From NCBI GenBank assembly GCA_041658405.1, contig JBBAAG010000041.1, positions 1 through 26,893 on the forward strand: a stretch of 26,893 bases of DNA. The letters run 5' to 3'. The notes under the pieces are model-generated. The model made no database searches, was not told the DNA's origin, and saw only the letters and a program-made list of their open reading frames with translations. Source of the DNA: Elusimicrobiota bacterium (lineage in GTDB: Bacteria > Elusimicrobiota > UBA5214 > JBBAAG01). Of this stretch, positions 1 through 7,455 are shown piece after piece. Within the stretch, counting starts at the first letter, position 1, and each line of letters opens with the position of its first letter. The position numbers were made by a program, and so were the translations under genes.

Positions 1-1022
1 GTAAACGGCATAATTCTTACCCCCAGGGTTGTAGTTTCATAGAACAATACCTCAACCGCCTTTGAGAGAATATTATTATCAACGATAGAACTAATCACTA
101 TCCCGGGCCTATTTTTTTTCATGATAACCTGTGTGAACCACACATCCTTCGCGCCGGTACGGAATAAGCGTTCCATAACATACGGCAATACCCGCGGGTC
201 AAGGTCGTCAATATTGGTTTCAAGTAATACTAGCCCGGATTCTGTAATATACCCTGCGCTACCGTTCCCTGTTTGAGAACCCAATTTCCCAACAATAGTT
301 TTCACGACATTAGCCTGTGCGTGATGAAAATCCTTAGTCCCTGCGCCATACCCTACGGAGAGCACTCTTACTGCGGGCATCCCCACCCCCTGTTTTTGAG
401 TAAGAACGGCAAGGATTGCTGCGCCAGTGGGTGTACAGAGTTCGTACCTCGCGGTCTCGGGGTTAGTAAATATTACGCGGTTACGCAGTATCAGCGCGGT
501 AGCAGTTGCGAGTGAACCAGTATTCAACGGTGATGCCAGCACTTCCACAGTATCCACAGATCCACCCCCAAACTTTTCTATCATAAGTTCATACGCGTAA
601 AATGTGCCGCAGATATCAATCACAGTATCCAGGGAGTTAAGTTCATGAAAATGCACATTTTCTTTCTTTACACGATGAACACTAGCTTCCGCCGCTGCGA
701 GAACATCAAATGTTTTTAGTGCCATTGTTTTTACGTATACTGAAAACTTGGTTTTACGGATAAGGCTTTTTATTTCCGTGACGGAACTAAACTCATACTC
801 CCCGTTCTTAATGTTTAACTGTAAACACGGCAAATGTTTGCGGGAAGTCTCGGTTATCCTCACCTGCGGTGATACCTTTTTTAAGTTAAGTTTTTGTATG
901 AGGTTACGTGTAAACGCTGAAGGGTTAACACCCGATGCGGAGACCAGTGATGTAAGAAACATATCGCCTGCTGCACCGGATGTGAGGTCGAGGTATACGA
1001 CGAGCTGGTTATTGTTTTTCAT
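1..1022 (-). CDS. larC: LarC, nickel-pincer cofactor nickel insertase (3' end cut by window edge)
   Basis: LarC inserts nickel into the bis-thiocarboxylate pyridinium nucleotide in a CTP-dependent step, the last step of nickel-pincer nucleotide (NPN) synthesis. The frame reads open from an ATG at 1022 to the window edge, giving about 340 codons of a family usually near 400. Visible motifs are SGAAGDM (residues 15-21), HFHE (124-127) followed by a DTVID segment, a CTPTGAA segment in the middle, and ETNIDDLDP followed by YVMERLF near residue 260. The last motif belongs to the LarC2 half. LarC1 and LarC2 lie in one frame here, whereas Lactiplantibacillus plantarum joins them by programmed frameshifting. 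An AAGGA ribosome binding site lies about 10 nt before the ATG. The gene follows larB after a 127-nt gap that holds a palindromic repeat. Identification rests on motifs and on the larB neighbour. Confidence 0.93.
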   Translation of the reverse strand, partial: MKNNNQLVVYLDLTSGAAGDMFLTSLVSASGVNPSAFTRNLIQKLNLKKVSPQVRITETSRKHLPCLQLNIKNGEYEFSSVTEIKSLIRKTKFSVYVKTMALKTFDVLAAAEASVHRVKKENVHFHELNSLDTVIDICGTFYAYELMIEKFGGGSVDTVEVLASPLNTGSLATATALILRNRVIFTNPETARYELCTPTGAAILAVLTQKQGVGMPAVRVLSVGYGAGTKDFHHAQANVVKTIVGKLGSQTGNGSAGYITESGLVLLETNIDDLDPRVLPYVMERLFRTGAKDVWFTQVIMKKNRPGIVISSIVDNNILSKAVEVLFYETTTLGVRIMPF

Positions 1023-1048
1023 ATTAACATAATCCTTTCAGTTATTCA

Positions 1049-1132
1049 CGGCAGGGGTATCCGCTACTCGCTCAATAGCCTTTTCCGCAGACGGAAAACG
1101 CTGAGGCCGCTCGTTAGCGTACACCCCTGCCG
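1049..1132 (-). repeat. Palindromic element, copy 1 (larB-larC gap)
   Basis: This imperfect palindrome fills most of the larB-larC gap. Its outer arms pair perfectly over 10 bp (CGGCAGGGGT with its complement at 1123-1132), then a 3x3 internal loop, then 5 more pairs (CGCTA). The centre is a perfect 7-bp hairpin, TTTTCCG with a 4-nt loop and CGGAAAA. Positions 1065-1098 are identical (34 of 34) to 1872-1905 before larB, and 46 of 50 nt match over 1065-1114. In the transcribed direction it encodes the peptide ERPQRFPSAEKAIERV in an open frame with no ATG. It could be a structured leader RNA or a dispersed palindromic repeat. Confidence 0.8.
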
Positions 1133-1149
1133 GAATAATTTTAATTTTT

Positions 1150-1839
1150 TTATTTACACCTACGGTTGATCAGATGCGCAACAATTCCCGCGCCATACCC
1201 ATCGTCTATGTTTACGACAGTAACATTAGCGGCACAGGAGTTTAGCATCGATAATAACGCGGTGATACCGTTGAACCCCGTACCGTAGCCCACGGAAGTA
1301 GGCACTGCGATTACGGGACAGTTCACGAGCCCACCGACGACGGATGGTAACGCACCCTCCATCCCCGCGCATACTACTACACAGGACGGATGCCGGAGGA
1401 CTGACTGGTTCTCAAGTAGCCTATGTATCCCCGCAACACCAACATCGTATAAGCGTTTAACCTTATTCCCTAATGAATCAAGAACGGTAACAACTTCTTC
1501 TGCGATAGGTATATCCGCCGTCCCGGCAGTAACTACCGCGACGTACGAACTTGTTAAGGTTTTACTTTTCTTATGATTAACTTTTTTCTTCGGGAACAGA
1601 ACCCCCATCTTAGCGTACTTATTGTATACCAGCGCAGGGAAAACTGTTTTTACTGCACTAATAACACTTTCCTCCGCGCGGGTAAGAAGTATAGGCTCGG
1701 ACCCGAGTTTATGGTACATCCGCGAGGTGATATCAATAATTTGTTCCACGGTTTTACCGGGGCAGTAGATAGCTTCGGGGAAACCCTGCCGCTGATGCCG
1801 CGCGTAATCCGGCCGTGCGTGAGTATAACTTTTTTTCAT
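1150..1839 (-). CDS. larB: LarB, pyridinium-3,5-biscarboxylic acid mononucleotide synthase
   Basis: LarB carboxylates and hydrolyses nicotinic acid adenine dinucleotide to give the pyridinium biscarboxylate precursor of the NPN cofactor. It belongs to the AIR carboxylase (PurE-like) family. The sequence shows RQGFPEAIYCPGKT (residues 17-30), TAGTAD (104-109), a VPTSVGYG segment near residue 180, and MLNSCA followed by VVNIDDGYGAG near the end. At 229 aa it lacks roughly 20-25 N-terminal residues found in many LarB proteins, which usually begin with a helix before the RQGFPE motif. The ATG at 1839 has a GAGAG ribosome binding site 5 nt upstream. That ATG overlaps the stop of a 36-aa leader ORF as ATGA. 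The lost N-terminus, leader ORF and palindrome may reflect an insertion that rearranged the 5' end. larA and larE are not in the window, so the nickel-pincer enzyme served is unknown. Confidence 0.93.
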   Translation of the reverse strand: MKKSYTHARPDYARHQRQGFPEAIYCPGKTVEQIIDITSRMYHKLGSEPILLTRAEESVISAVKTVFPALVYNKYAKMGVLFPKKKVNHKKSKTLTSSYVAVVTAGTADIPIAEEVVTVLDSLGNKVKRLYDVGVAGIHRLLENQSVLRHPSCVVVCAGMEGALPSVVGGLVNCPVIAVPTSVGYGTGFNGITALLSMLNSCAANVTVVNIDDGYGAGIVAHLINRRCK

Positions 1840-1946
1840 ATTAGCTCTCGTAGAGAGGCATTGCCAAACAATACTCGCTCAATAGCCTTTTCCGCAGACG
1901 GAAAACTCTGAAATCGCTCGTATTTGTTTGTCATTGCCTCTACCAT
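1836..1946 (-). CDS. 36-aa leader ORF coupled to larB
   Basis: This short ORF starts at an ATG with a GGAG ribosome binding site (1956-1959) 9 nt upstream. It encodes 36 residues and ends at a TGA that overlaps the larB ATG (ATGA), the usual layout for translational coupling. Most of it is the palindromic repeat read in frame; the segment YERFQSFPSAEKAIERV closely matches the frame in copy 1 before larC. I do not recognise a family. SAEKAIERV loosely resembles the SVEEALERL helix seen at the N-terminus of ordinary LarB, so part of it could be a displaced LarB N-terminus, or the likeness may be chance. Synonymous positions of the core are identical between copies, which points to DNA- or RNA-level constraint or recent copying rather than peptide selection. 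Confidence 0.45.
   Translation of the reverse strand: MVEAMTNKYERFQSFPSAEKAIERVLFGNASLRELI
1845..1857 (-). promoter_or_regulatory. Possible hairpin hiding the larB ribosome binding site
   Basis: On the minus strand CTCTC (1857-1853), a 3-nt loop and GAGAG (1849-1845) form a 5-bp hairpin. GAGAG is the likely larB ribosome binding site, 5 nt before the ATG. The CTCTC strand is also part of the 3' arm of the large palindrome, so palindrome closure and site sequestration would compete. This is a structure-based inference. Confidence 0.35.
1850..1943 (-). repeat. Palindromic element, copy 2 (larB leader)
   Basis: This is the second copy of the palindrome seen before larC. The conserved core lies at 1872-1921. 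Its outer arms (1850-1874 and 1920-1943) pair over about 21 bp with two mismatches and two small bulges. They bear no resemblance to the arms of copy 1. A conserved centre inside sequence-divergent but self-complementary arms is the pattern expected of a structured RNA closed by a basal stem, though two copies are too few to prove it. The element spans most of the larB leader ORF. Confidence 0.8.
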
Positions 1947-1973
1947 AAATCCAGTCTCCAATCATAAATATAT

Positions 1974-2001
1974 ATTATAGAACTATAAAACGCCCGGTCA
2001 C
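1974..2001 (-). promoter_or_regulatory. Candidate sigma70-type promoter for larB
   Basis: A perfect TATAAT (1979-1974) is preceded by GTGACC (2001-1996; 4 of 6 to TTGACA) with a 16-nt spacer. It overlaps the 3' end of tsaD and would start transcription just before the leader ORF, making larB-larC a separate unit. Confidence 0.35.
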
Positions 2002-3077
2002 CGCCAGGAACGCACGGTGAGGTTAGGGTCAACCGTAAAATTATCCCACTTCGTATTCTTAGCGTACTTATGTTTCCAGTAAGCCGCAGCGGCGATCATC
2101 GCAGCGTTATCGGTACAATACAGTTTTGACGGGAACGATACTTTTAACCCTTCTCTTTTACCCTGGAGAACCATCTCCCGGCGTAACCCTTCATTAGCAG
2201 ACACCCCGCCTCCCACGAGTACGGTTTTTACGTTAACCTCTTTAGCGGTACGTAAAGTTTTGGTGACCAGCGTTTCGATAATTGCCTGCTGAAAACTTGA
2301 CGCGATATCCGCGGTTGAAACCTTCACTTTCCCGGTATTCACCATTTTTTTGCGGTACACCGGATCATTAACAAAATTAGCAACCGCTGTTTTTATACCC
2401 GAGAACGAAAAGTCGCGGGTTTCACGCATAAACGGGCGTGGAAACTTTACTGCCCCGGGATTCCCGTGTTTAGCGTTACGGTCAATCACGGGCCCGCCGG
2501 GATAACCTAACCCCAGGACTTTGGATACTTTATCATAAGTTTCACCCACCGCGTCGTCACGGGTACGGCCGAGAACGTTGTACCGCCCAACTTTTTTTAC
2601 GTGTATAAGTTCTGTATGCCCACCGGAAACAATTAATGCAAGCAACGGATACGCAATATTCTCACCACCCAGCATATTAGCGTATAAATGCCCTTCAATA
2701 TGGTTTACGGGACATACTTTTGTGGAGGTAAGCATCCCGAGTACCCGCGCAGTCATCACCCCTACGAGCAACGACCCGACTAACCCCGGCCCGCTGGTCA
2801 CGGCAATAAGGTTTATCCGCTGCCGGCCCACACCTTTTTTCTCGGTAGGATTATTCGCATACCCCGGGAGGTACGTATGTGAACGCCGTAACGCTTCGTC
2901 AATCATCCAGTTGATACTCCCAAGATGCATCCGTGCTGCGAGTTCCGGAATTATACCGTTGAACCTGCGATGCACGCGTTCCTGAGAGGATACTATATTT
3001 GAAAGAACAATACTTCCGTCCTTGACAACCGCCACTGCGGTTTCATCACACGAAGTTTCAATCCCCAGTACGTTCAG
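1998..3077 (-). CDS. tsaD: TsaD, tRNA N6-threonylcarbamoyladenosine synthase subunit
   Basis: TsaD transfers the threonylcarbamoyl group to A37 of ANN-decoding tRNAs and is nearly universal. The essential N-terminal GIETSCDET motif (residues 5-13), the metal ligands HIEGH (126-130), VSGGHTEL and a DNAAMIA segment near the C-terminus are all present. An ATG is absent. Starting at the in-frame GTG at 3035 would delete GIETSCDET, and no ATG, GTG or TTG lies between it and the stop at 3093-3095. The only sensible start is CTG at 3077, with GAGGAG 7 nt upstream. The protein is then 359 aa, slightly longer than usual, with an insertion after the IDEAL segment (about residues 65-87). It begins directly after the S41 protease stop. 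Confidence 0.93.
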   Translation of the reverse strand: MNVLGIETSCDETAVAVVKDGSIVLSNIVSSQERVHRRFNGIIPELAARMHLGSINWMIDEALRRSHTYLPGYANNPTEKKGVGRQRINLIAVTSGPGLVGSLLVGVMTARVLGMLTSTKVCPVNHIEGHLYANMLGGENIAYPLLALIVSGGHTELIHVKKVGRYNVLGRTRDDAVGETYDKVSKVLGLGYPGGPVIDRNAKHGNPGAVKFPRPFMRETRDFSFSGIKTAVANFVNDPVYRKKMVNTGKVKVSTADIASSFQQAIIETLVTKTLRTAKEVNVKTVLVGGGVSANEGLRREMVLQGKREGLKVSFPSKLYCTDNAAMIAAAAYWKHKYAKNTKWDNFTVDPNLTVRSWR

Positions 3078-3078
3078 C

Positions 3079-4335
3079 CTACTGCTCCTCTTTTATAGCC
3101 TGAAAAATATTCCGTGCTTTAAGCAACTCAATTGCGCGTTGAAGGATAATATCTTCTACATGCTCATCTTTCTTTACGATTGACTTCGCATCAGCATCTT
3201 TCTGGTACAACATTTCCTTTTGCTCGCGTATCTTGATCTCAGTTTCCCGCGGGATAGTAACCTCAATATCCGGAGTGATACCTTTCTCGTGGATTAACCT
3301 TCCAAGCGGAGTATAATACTTCGCGGTGGTAAGCCTTAACCCTGACCCGTCACTCAGAGGGAATACCCGCTGGACTGACGCTTTCCCAAATGTTTGCGTA
3401 CCAATAACAACCCCGCGTTTATGATCCTGTATCGCACCGGCTATGATCTCAGCACCTGACGCTGAACCTTTATTCACAAGTACGATTACCGGGAGGTCGC
3501 CGTACACGGCTTTTATATCCGCACGGAATTCCTCTTTTGCAGAAGGATCACGACCCTGGGTGTAAACTATCATCTTATTACCCCCGATAAACAGTTTGCA
3601 TACCTCAACTGCCTGGTTCAATAACCCACCCGGGTCATAACGCAGGTCAAGCACTAACGCTTTCATCCCTTTTTCTTTAAGGCCGACCATTGCCGTACGC
3701 AGGTCGTCAATAACCTTGGCGTTAAGTTCAAGGATCCAGATATACGCAATCTCTTTATCCAGCATCTCATTACGTACCGCCTCAAGCTTGATTACTTCAC
3801 GGGTAAGCGTTATATCAAACGTTTCTTTCTCACCTTCCCGCCAGACTGTGATCGTAACTTTAGTCCCCGGTGCGCCTCGAAGTTTTTTCACCGCGTCATT
3901 AACATCCATACCTTCGGTTGAAACATTTTCAATCTTAACAATCTTATCCCCGGGCTGTATCCCCGCGCGGTATGCCGGTGTCCCGGGCAAGGGTGTTACT
4001 ACGGTCAATAACTTATCTTTAATTGAAATCCGTATACCTAACCCGCCAAACTCGCCTTCAGTCTCAACCCTCATTTCTTTGTGAGTCTCAGGTTCCATAA
4101 ACTGCGAGAACGGGTCAAGTGTACGCACCATCCCGCTTGCTGCGCCGTATAACAACTTCTTACCTTCCACAGGCTCAACGTGATACCTCGTGATAAGCTC
4201 GTACACCTCTGTGATCAACCTCCACTGCTGGTACACATCCTCAGCTGCGGGTACCTGTGTATGGCTGAAGAACAATAAACATGACGATACCAGCGCAAGC
4301 GCTACCACACCTAAAACAACCTTTTTCTTAAGCAT
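3079..4335 (-). CDS. S41 family C-terminal-processing peptidase
   Basis: This secreted serine protease probably cuts C-terminal tails of envelope proteins. The 418-aa protein has an N-terminal signal or anchor (about residues 5-25), the CTP N-terminal region, a PDZ domain (about 90-180, with EGEFGGLGIRI and GDKI) and the S41 catalytic domain. Visible catalytic elements are NKGSASGAEI (288-297) and FGKASVQ with Lys318; GSASGAEI differs slightly from the common GSASASEI. The C-terminal 50 residues are charged and predicted helical. An AAGGG site lies 7 nt before the ATG. It sits between the EnvC-like gene and tsaD, and the EnvC-CTP order is common in bacteria, suggesting a link to peptidoglycan hydrolase turnover. 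Confidence 0.92.
   Translation of the reverse strand: MLKKKVVLGVVALALVSSCLLFFSHTQVPAAEDVYQQWRLITEVYELITRYHVEPVEGKKLLYGAASGMVRTLDPFSQFMEPETHKEMRVETEGEFGGLGIRISIKDKLLTVVTPLPGTPAYRAGIQPGDKIVKIENVSTEGMDVNDAVKKLRGAPGTKVTITVWREGEKETFDITLTREVIKLEAVRNEMLDKEIAYIWILELNAKVIDDLRTAMVGLKEKGMKALVLDLRYDPGGLLNQAVEVCKLFIGGNKMIVYTQGRDPSAKEEFRADIKAVYGDLPVIVLVNKGSASGAEIIAGAIQDHKRGVVIGTQTFGKASVQRVFPLSDGSGLRLTTAKYYTPLGRLIHEKGITPDIEVTIPRETEIKIREQKEMLYQKDADAKSIVKKDEHVEDIILQRAIELLKARNIFQAIKEEQ
3085..3090 (-). promoter_or_regulatory. Ribosome binding site that supports the tsaD CTG start
   Basis: GAGGAG lies 7 nt before the CTG at 3077 and inside the last codons of the S41 protease gene. It is the only strong site placed to serve a start that keeps the conserved TsaD N-terminus. 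Confidence 0.55.
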
Positions 4336-4386
4336 TAAACAACCCTTCTCCTTCTATAAACTATTACCTATATATATCCTCAATAC

Positions 4387-5577
4387 TTACTTAGATGCCA
4401 GCCAGTCCAGCGGGTTCTCCGGTTTTGCATTCGCGCGGAATTCAAAGTATAAAGTCCCGCCGGTAATATTCCCGATTGCACTCCCAGCGGTAACGCTTTG
4501 ATTATTCTGCACTAAAATTTTATTCAACGTCCCGTAGAGGCTATAACACCCCCCGCCGTGGTCTAACAACACAATATTCCCGTATGACTGGAATACGCCG
4601 GTATATACTACGGTACCGTTAGCAATCGCACGGACTTCACAGCCCGGGACGGACGGCATAATTTTGATACCGTTATTAATGACAAAAGTATCGAACTCAG
4701 GATGTTTATGTTTCCCGTAAGATGACACAACCTTCCCGTCAACCGGCCAGTCAAACATACCTTTAAGCTTATAAATCTCATTTCTCGCAAGTAACGCTTT
4801 TTGTTTTTGCTCCTGTGTTGCATGCTTCTTTGTTTCAAGCATATCAATAAGTTTCTGCATATCAGACGCCGATTTTTTTAATTTATCAATCTCGCTGGCA
4901 TACTTCCTTCTTTCGGTCGCCGTCTGCGCAAGCTCAATCTCACGTTCCTTTTTTTGTGAAGAAGTTTTCCCGACAATACTCAACACCTCTTTCTGGCGTT
5001 TAGTTAACTGCACTTTTCTAACCTCCAGCAACCGGCGTTCACTGTCAGCATCAACTTTTTTCATTAATGACTGCTGGAGCAACGAATGTTTTTGCTGTAA
5101 AACACGTGTGAGGTACTCGTCATACACAGGATACACACCCTCTTTTGTGCGGTACCACATATACGCCGCACGCCATTCATAAGAAAGATATTTTTGCCAG
5201 CAGTTAATCTCTTCCTCAGCGTACAGGCACAACTTTTTAGCCTGCGCAATTTTTAATTCCGTATACTTATAATCATTATTCAATTTTTTAAGGTTCGAAC
5301 GGTGCGACCCCAGCAAATTATCAATCTCCCTTATCCCGGACTTAATACTATTTTCCTTATTCATGATCTCAGCTTTTTTTTTCTCAAGCTCACGGATACT
5401 GTCTTCTATACGGCTGATCTCAGATTTTGTATTCTCCATTTCCTTTTCATACGACTTAATCTGTTTATCAAACTCATCAGCATAGAGTACCACCCCGCCC
5501 CGGCATCCCGGGGATAATAAAACAGCTGTAAGTACCAGAATATATACTGAACTATGAACCCGCAACCGCATCATCAT
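4387..5577 (-). CDS. EnvC-like murein hydrolase activator, coiled coil plus degenerate LytM/M23
   Basis: This 396-aa secreted protein has a signal sequence (about residues 6-34), a long coiled coil (about 35-265, rich in Lys and Glu) and a C-terminal LytM/M23 fold beginning near FDWPVDGKVVSSYG. The M23 zinc ligands appear lost: where active enzymes have H-x-G-x-D there is NNGIKI, and the later His positions read YSLYG and LYFEF. That is the EnvC pattern, in which the domain activates amidases rather than cutting peptidoglycan. The open frame extends to a TTG at 5607; I prefer the ATG at 5577, which begins a run of three ATG codons. The gene overlaps the end of ftsX by 26 nt, consistent with the known FtsX-EnvC partnership. 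Confidence 0.85.
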   Translation of the reverse strand: MMMRLRVHSSVYILVLTAVLLSPGCRGGVVLYADEFDKQIKSYEKEMENTKSEISRIEDSIRELEKKKAEIMNKENSIKSGIREIDNLLGSHRSNLKKLNNDYKYTELKIAQAKKLCLYAEEEINCWQKYLSYEWRAAYMWYRTKEGVYPVYDEYLTRVLQQKHSLLQQSLMKKVDADSERRLLEVRKVQLTKRQKEVLSIVGKTSSQKKEREIELAQTATERRKYASEIDKLKKSASDMQKLIDMLETKKHATQEQKQKALLARNEIYKLKGMFDWPVDGKVVSSYGKHKHPEFDTFVINNGIKIMPSVPGCEVRAIANGTVVYTGVFQSYGNIVLLDHGGGCYSLYGTLNKILVQNNQSVTAGSAIGNITGGTLYFEFRANAKPENPLDWLASK

Positions 5578-6379
5578 CTGTAGAATCACCACTCCCTGAC
5601 TTCCCAACTATAACAGTGGTTGCGCTTACTGCATCAGCAACCACTACGCCAAACCCCAGCACTAATGCGGATAACAATACCACCCCGCACTGCCACGCGT
5701 TGAGGAATCCCAGCCAGTCATACGCGTACACTGCAAGGGTTAATCTTAACACCACAAAACATACCGCTACCGCCACAAGTATGGTAATCAACTCAATCTT
5801 CGCATCTCCCGACATTATAAGCCCGGTACTTAACTTCGCACTGATAAAATATGTTAAGACAACGATAAACACAACGGTAATCATTGTACTGATAAGAATA
5901 ACAAGCTTAGATACCGCGGTTTTAACTTTCCCCGCGAATTCCAGCTGCCCAACTTTTTCGTCGTTATAAAACACTACCTCAATTTCCTTCATTGCCTTAA
6001 CGAGATCCAATAATCTTTCGAGATCCGTCCCCGGTGATTTCAGTTTTATCACAAACGACGAAGGTAACGGATTCTCCGGCAGAAGCGTAAGTGTTTGCTT
6101 AAAAAACTCATTCTTTACAAACTCGCGTAACGCATCTTCCGGGGATACATAATGCACTTCACCAATATAAGGCTCCGCCCTAAGTTTTTCCGCTACCTGC
6201 GCCACCCCTGGCATATCAACATCCTGATTAAGGAATGCGGTTACCTCAATCCCAGCCTCCATCTTGTGATAATACTTATTCACCGAACTATACCCTATTA
6301 AGAGTATACTGTACACAACCGCAAAGATAAGGTAGATCATACCCCTGAAAAGTACCGTAAAAACTGTCCGTCCTGTCAT
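5552..6379 (-). CDS. ftsX: FtsX-like permease protein
   Basis: FtsX is the membrane half of the FtsEX complex, which transmits cytoplasmic ATP hydrolysis to a periplasmic hydrolase activator. The protein (275 aa) has the expected order: one N-terminal membrane helix (about residues 10-30), an extracytoplasmic domain (about 35-150, with a YVSPEDAL segment typical of the FtsX ECD), then three more helices (about 158-180, 193-215 and 222-250). It ends in a hydrophilic Gly/Ser/Asp tail. Its ATG overlaps the csaB stop as ATGA. The ATPase ftsE usually lies directly upstream, but csaB occupies that place here and ftsE is not in the window. The EnvC-like partner follows immediately. Sequence similarity outside the ECD looks weak, but topology and context agree. 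Confidence 0.82.
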   Translation of the reverse strand: MTGRTVFTVLFRGMIYLIFAVVYSILLIGYSSVNKYYHKMEAGIEVTAFLNQDVDMPGVAQVAEKLRAEPYIGEVHYVSPEDALREFVKNEFFKQTLTLLPENPLPSSFVIKLKSPGTDLERLLDLVKAMKEIEVVFYNDEKVGQLEFAGKVKTAVSKLVILISTMITVVFIVVLTYFISAKLSTGLIMSGDAKIELITILVAVAVCFVVLRLTLAVYAYDWLGFLNAWQCGVVLLSALVLGFGVVVADAVSATTVIVGKSGSGDSTDDDAVAGS

Positions 6380-7455
6380 TTACACACTTCCTTAATTAAA
6401 ATTTCAGAATTCTGTTTTGCCAACCTCTGTATTTCAGCAATTTTATCAGTTCTCACACTATCCTCCGCGTTCCAACTCACCATTACTTCTTTTAACCTCG
6501 CACCTAATTGTTTAACTTCGATACGCCTAACCCATGCCCGCGGGCACGCACCCCCGTCAATTATAGCGGTACCGATTTTATTATCATTCCCAAACCCTAC
6601 CACCGGCACCCCGGCTTTAAGGCTGAACACCACGCCGTGCATACGCATGGTGATAACCCCCGCCGCACCGGAGATAATGTTCAGCGCATCACCAAACTTC
6701 TGATACCCATCCGCAACTACGGGCCTAACTTTTTTTATGTACCGCGCTAACTCTTCTGACACAGCGGTATCGCATAAGGGTTGAAACGGTAAAATCACGG
6801 CTTCATTAAACCCGTACTCTATGGACAACCCATCCACCGCCTCTGCTATACTAACAATCTCTTCGTGAGTAAGCTCCGCACGGGGTATCACACAAAAATA
6901 CTTACCCTTCCCTCTATTAACCTGCCCCGCAGAGGGTTTGGGTTCACACTCATACGCCCATACAGGGTCAGCAGTGACAACAATTTTATCAATCCCCACT
7001 CCTGTGGAGGATAATAATACCGCACTGCCCTTATCCCTCATGGTAATAACCTTAGCCCGGCGGTAAATATACCCGCACAAACGTTTAACCACCACGGACT
7101 TAACCGGCCCGAACCCCTGTGCATAAATAATAAGTTTTTTCCCGAATACCAGTGCAGCCAGGCTCAGGATAAGATAATAATACGCGGTAACGCTCCCGGT
7201 CCTATCCTGTATCAACCCACCCCCGCCAAGGATAAAATAGTTACACCACAAAATCCCGGGGAGTACACTCCAGAAGTTCCACCGTGGAACCGCTTCTACG
7301 CCAAACACCGCGGAGGTACTCTCAGTATCCGCGGATAAAACTTTTAGTTCAACCCCTTCCCCGCAGGAAGTTAATGCAGTAATTATTGTTTTAAGTATGA
7401 CCTCATCCCCGAGGTTACCAAACCCATAATACCCGCTTATCAGTACACGAGCCAT
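6376..7455 (-). CDS. csaB: CsaB-type polysaccharide pyruvyl transferase
   Basis: CsaB adds pyruvyl ketals to secondary cell-wall polysaccharide, creating the ligand for SLH domains of S-layer proteins. The sequence shows GNLGDE near the N-terminus (13-18), a GGGGLIQDRTG segment near residue 75-85, and MRMHGV followed by VPVVGFGND in the C-terminal half, all typical of the family. The open frame starts at an ATG at 7470, inside the end of the DUF5693 gene. I chose the ATG at 7455 because the conserved RVLISGYYGFGNLGD segment follows directly; the start is uncertain by five codons. The DUF5693-csaB pairing is known from Firmicutes and supports the name. An SLH protein elsewhere in the genome is predicted. 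Confidence 0.88.
   Translation of the reverse strand: MARVLISGYYGFGNLGDEVILKTIITALTSCGEGVELKVLSADTESTSAVFGVEAVPRWNFWSVLPGILWCNYFILGGGGLIQDRTGSVTAYYYLILSLAALVFGKKLIIYAQGFGPVKSVVVKRLCGYIYRRAKVITMRDKGSAVLLSSTGVGIDKIVVTADPVWAYECEPKPSAGQVNRGKGKYFCVIPRAELTHEEIVSIAEAVDGLSIEYGFNEAVILPFQPLCDTAVSEELARYIKKVRPVVADGYQKFGDALNIISGAAGVITMRMHGVVFSLKAGVPVVGFGNDNKIGTAIIDGGACPRAWVRRIEVKQLGARLKEVMVSWNAEDSVRTDKIAEIQRLAKQNSEILIKEVCK

Noticed and set aside
1..1022. Possible programmed frameshift between LarC1 and LarC2.
   Set aside because: The frame reads continuously from 1022 to the window edge through motifs of both halves, so no shift is needed.
1049..1943. NiCo (czcD-type) riboswitch before the lar genes.
   Set aside because: The conserved core does not show the four-way-junction consensus of that class as I know it; the element has one dominant hairpin inside a basal stem.
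3716..4084. Plus-strand open frame of 122 codons within the S41 protease gene.
   Set aside because: It is a shadow of a gene with PDZ and catalytic motifs on the minus strand.
5292..5312. A GGTTCGAA stretch resembling a tRNA T-loop.
   Set aside because: No matching acceptor, D or anticodon stems surround it, and it lies inside the EnvC coiled-coil gene.
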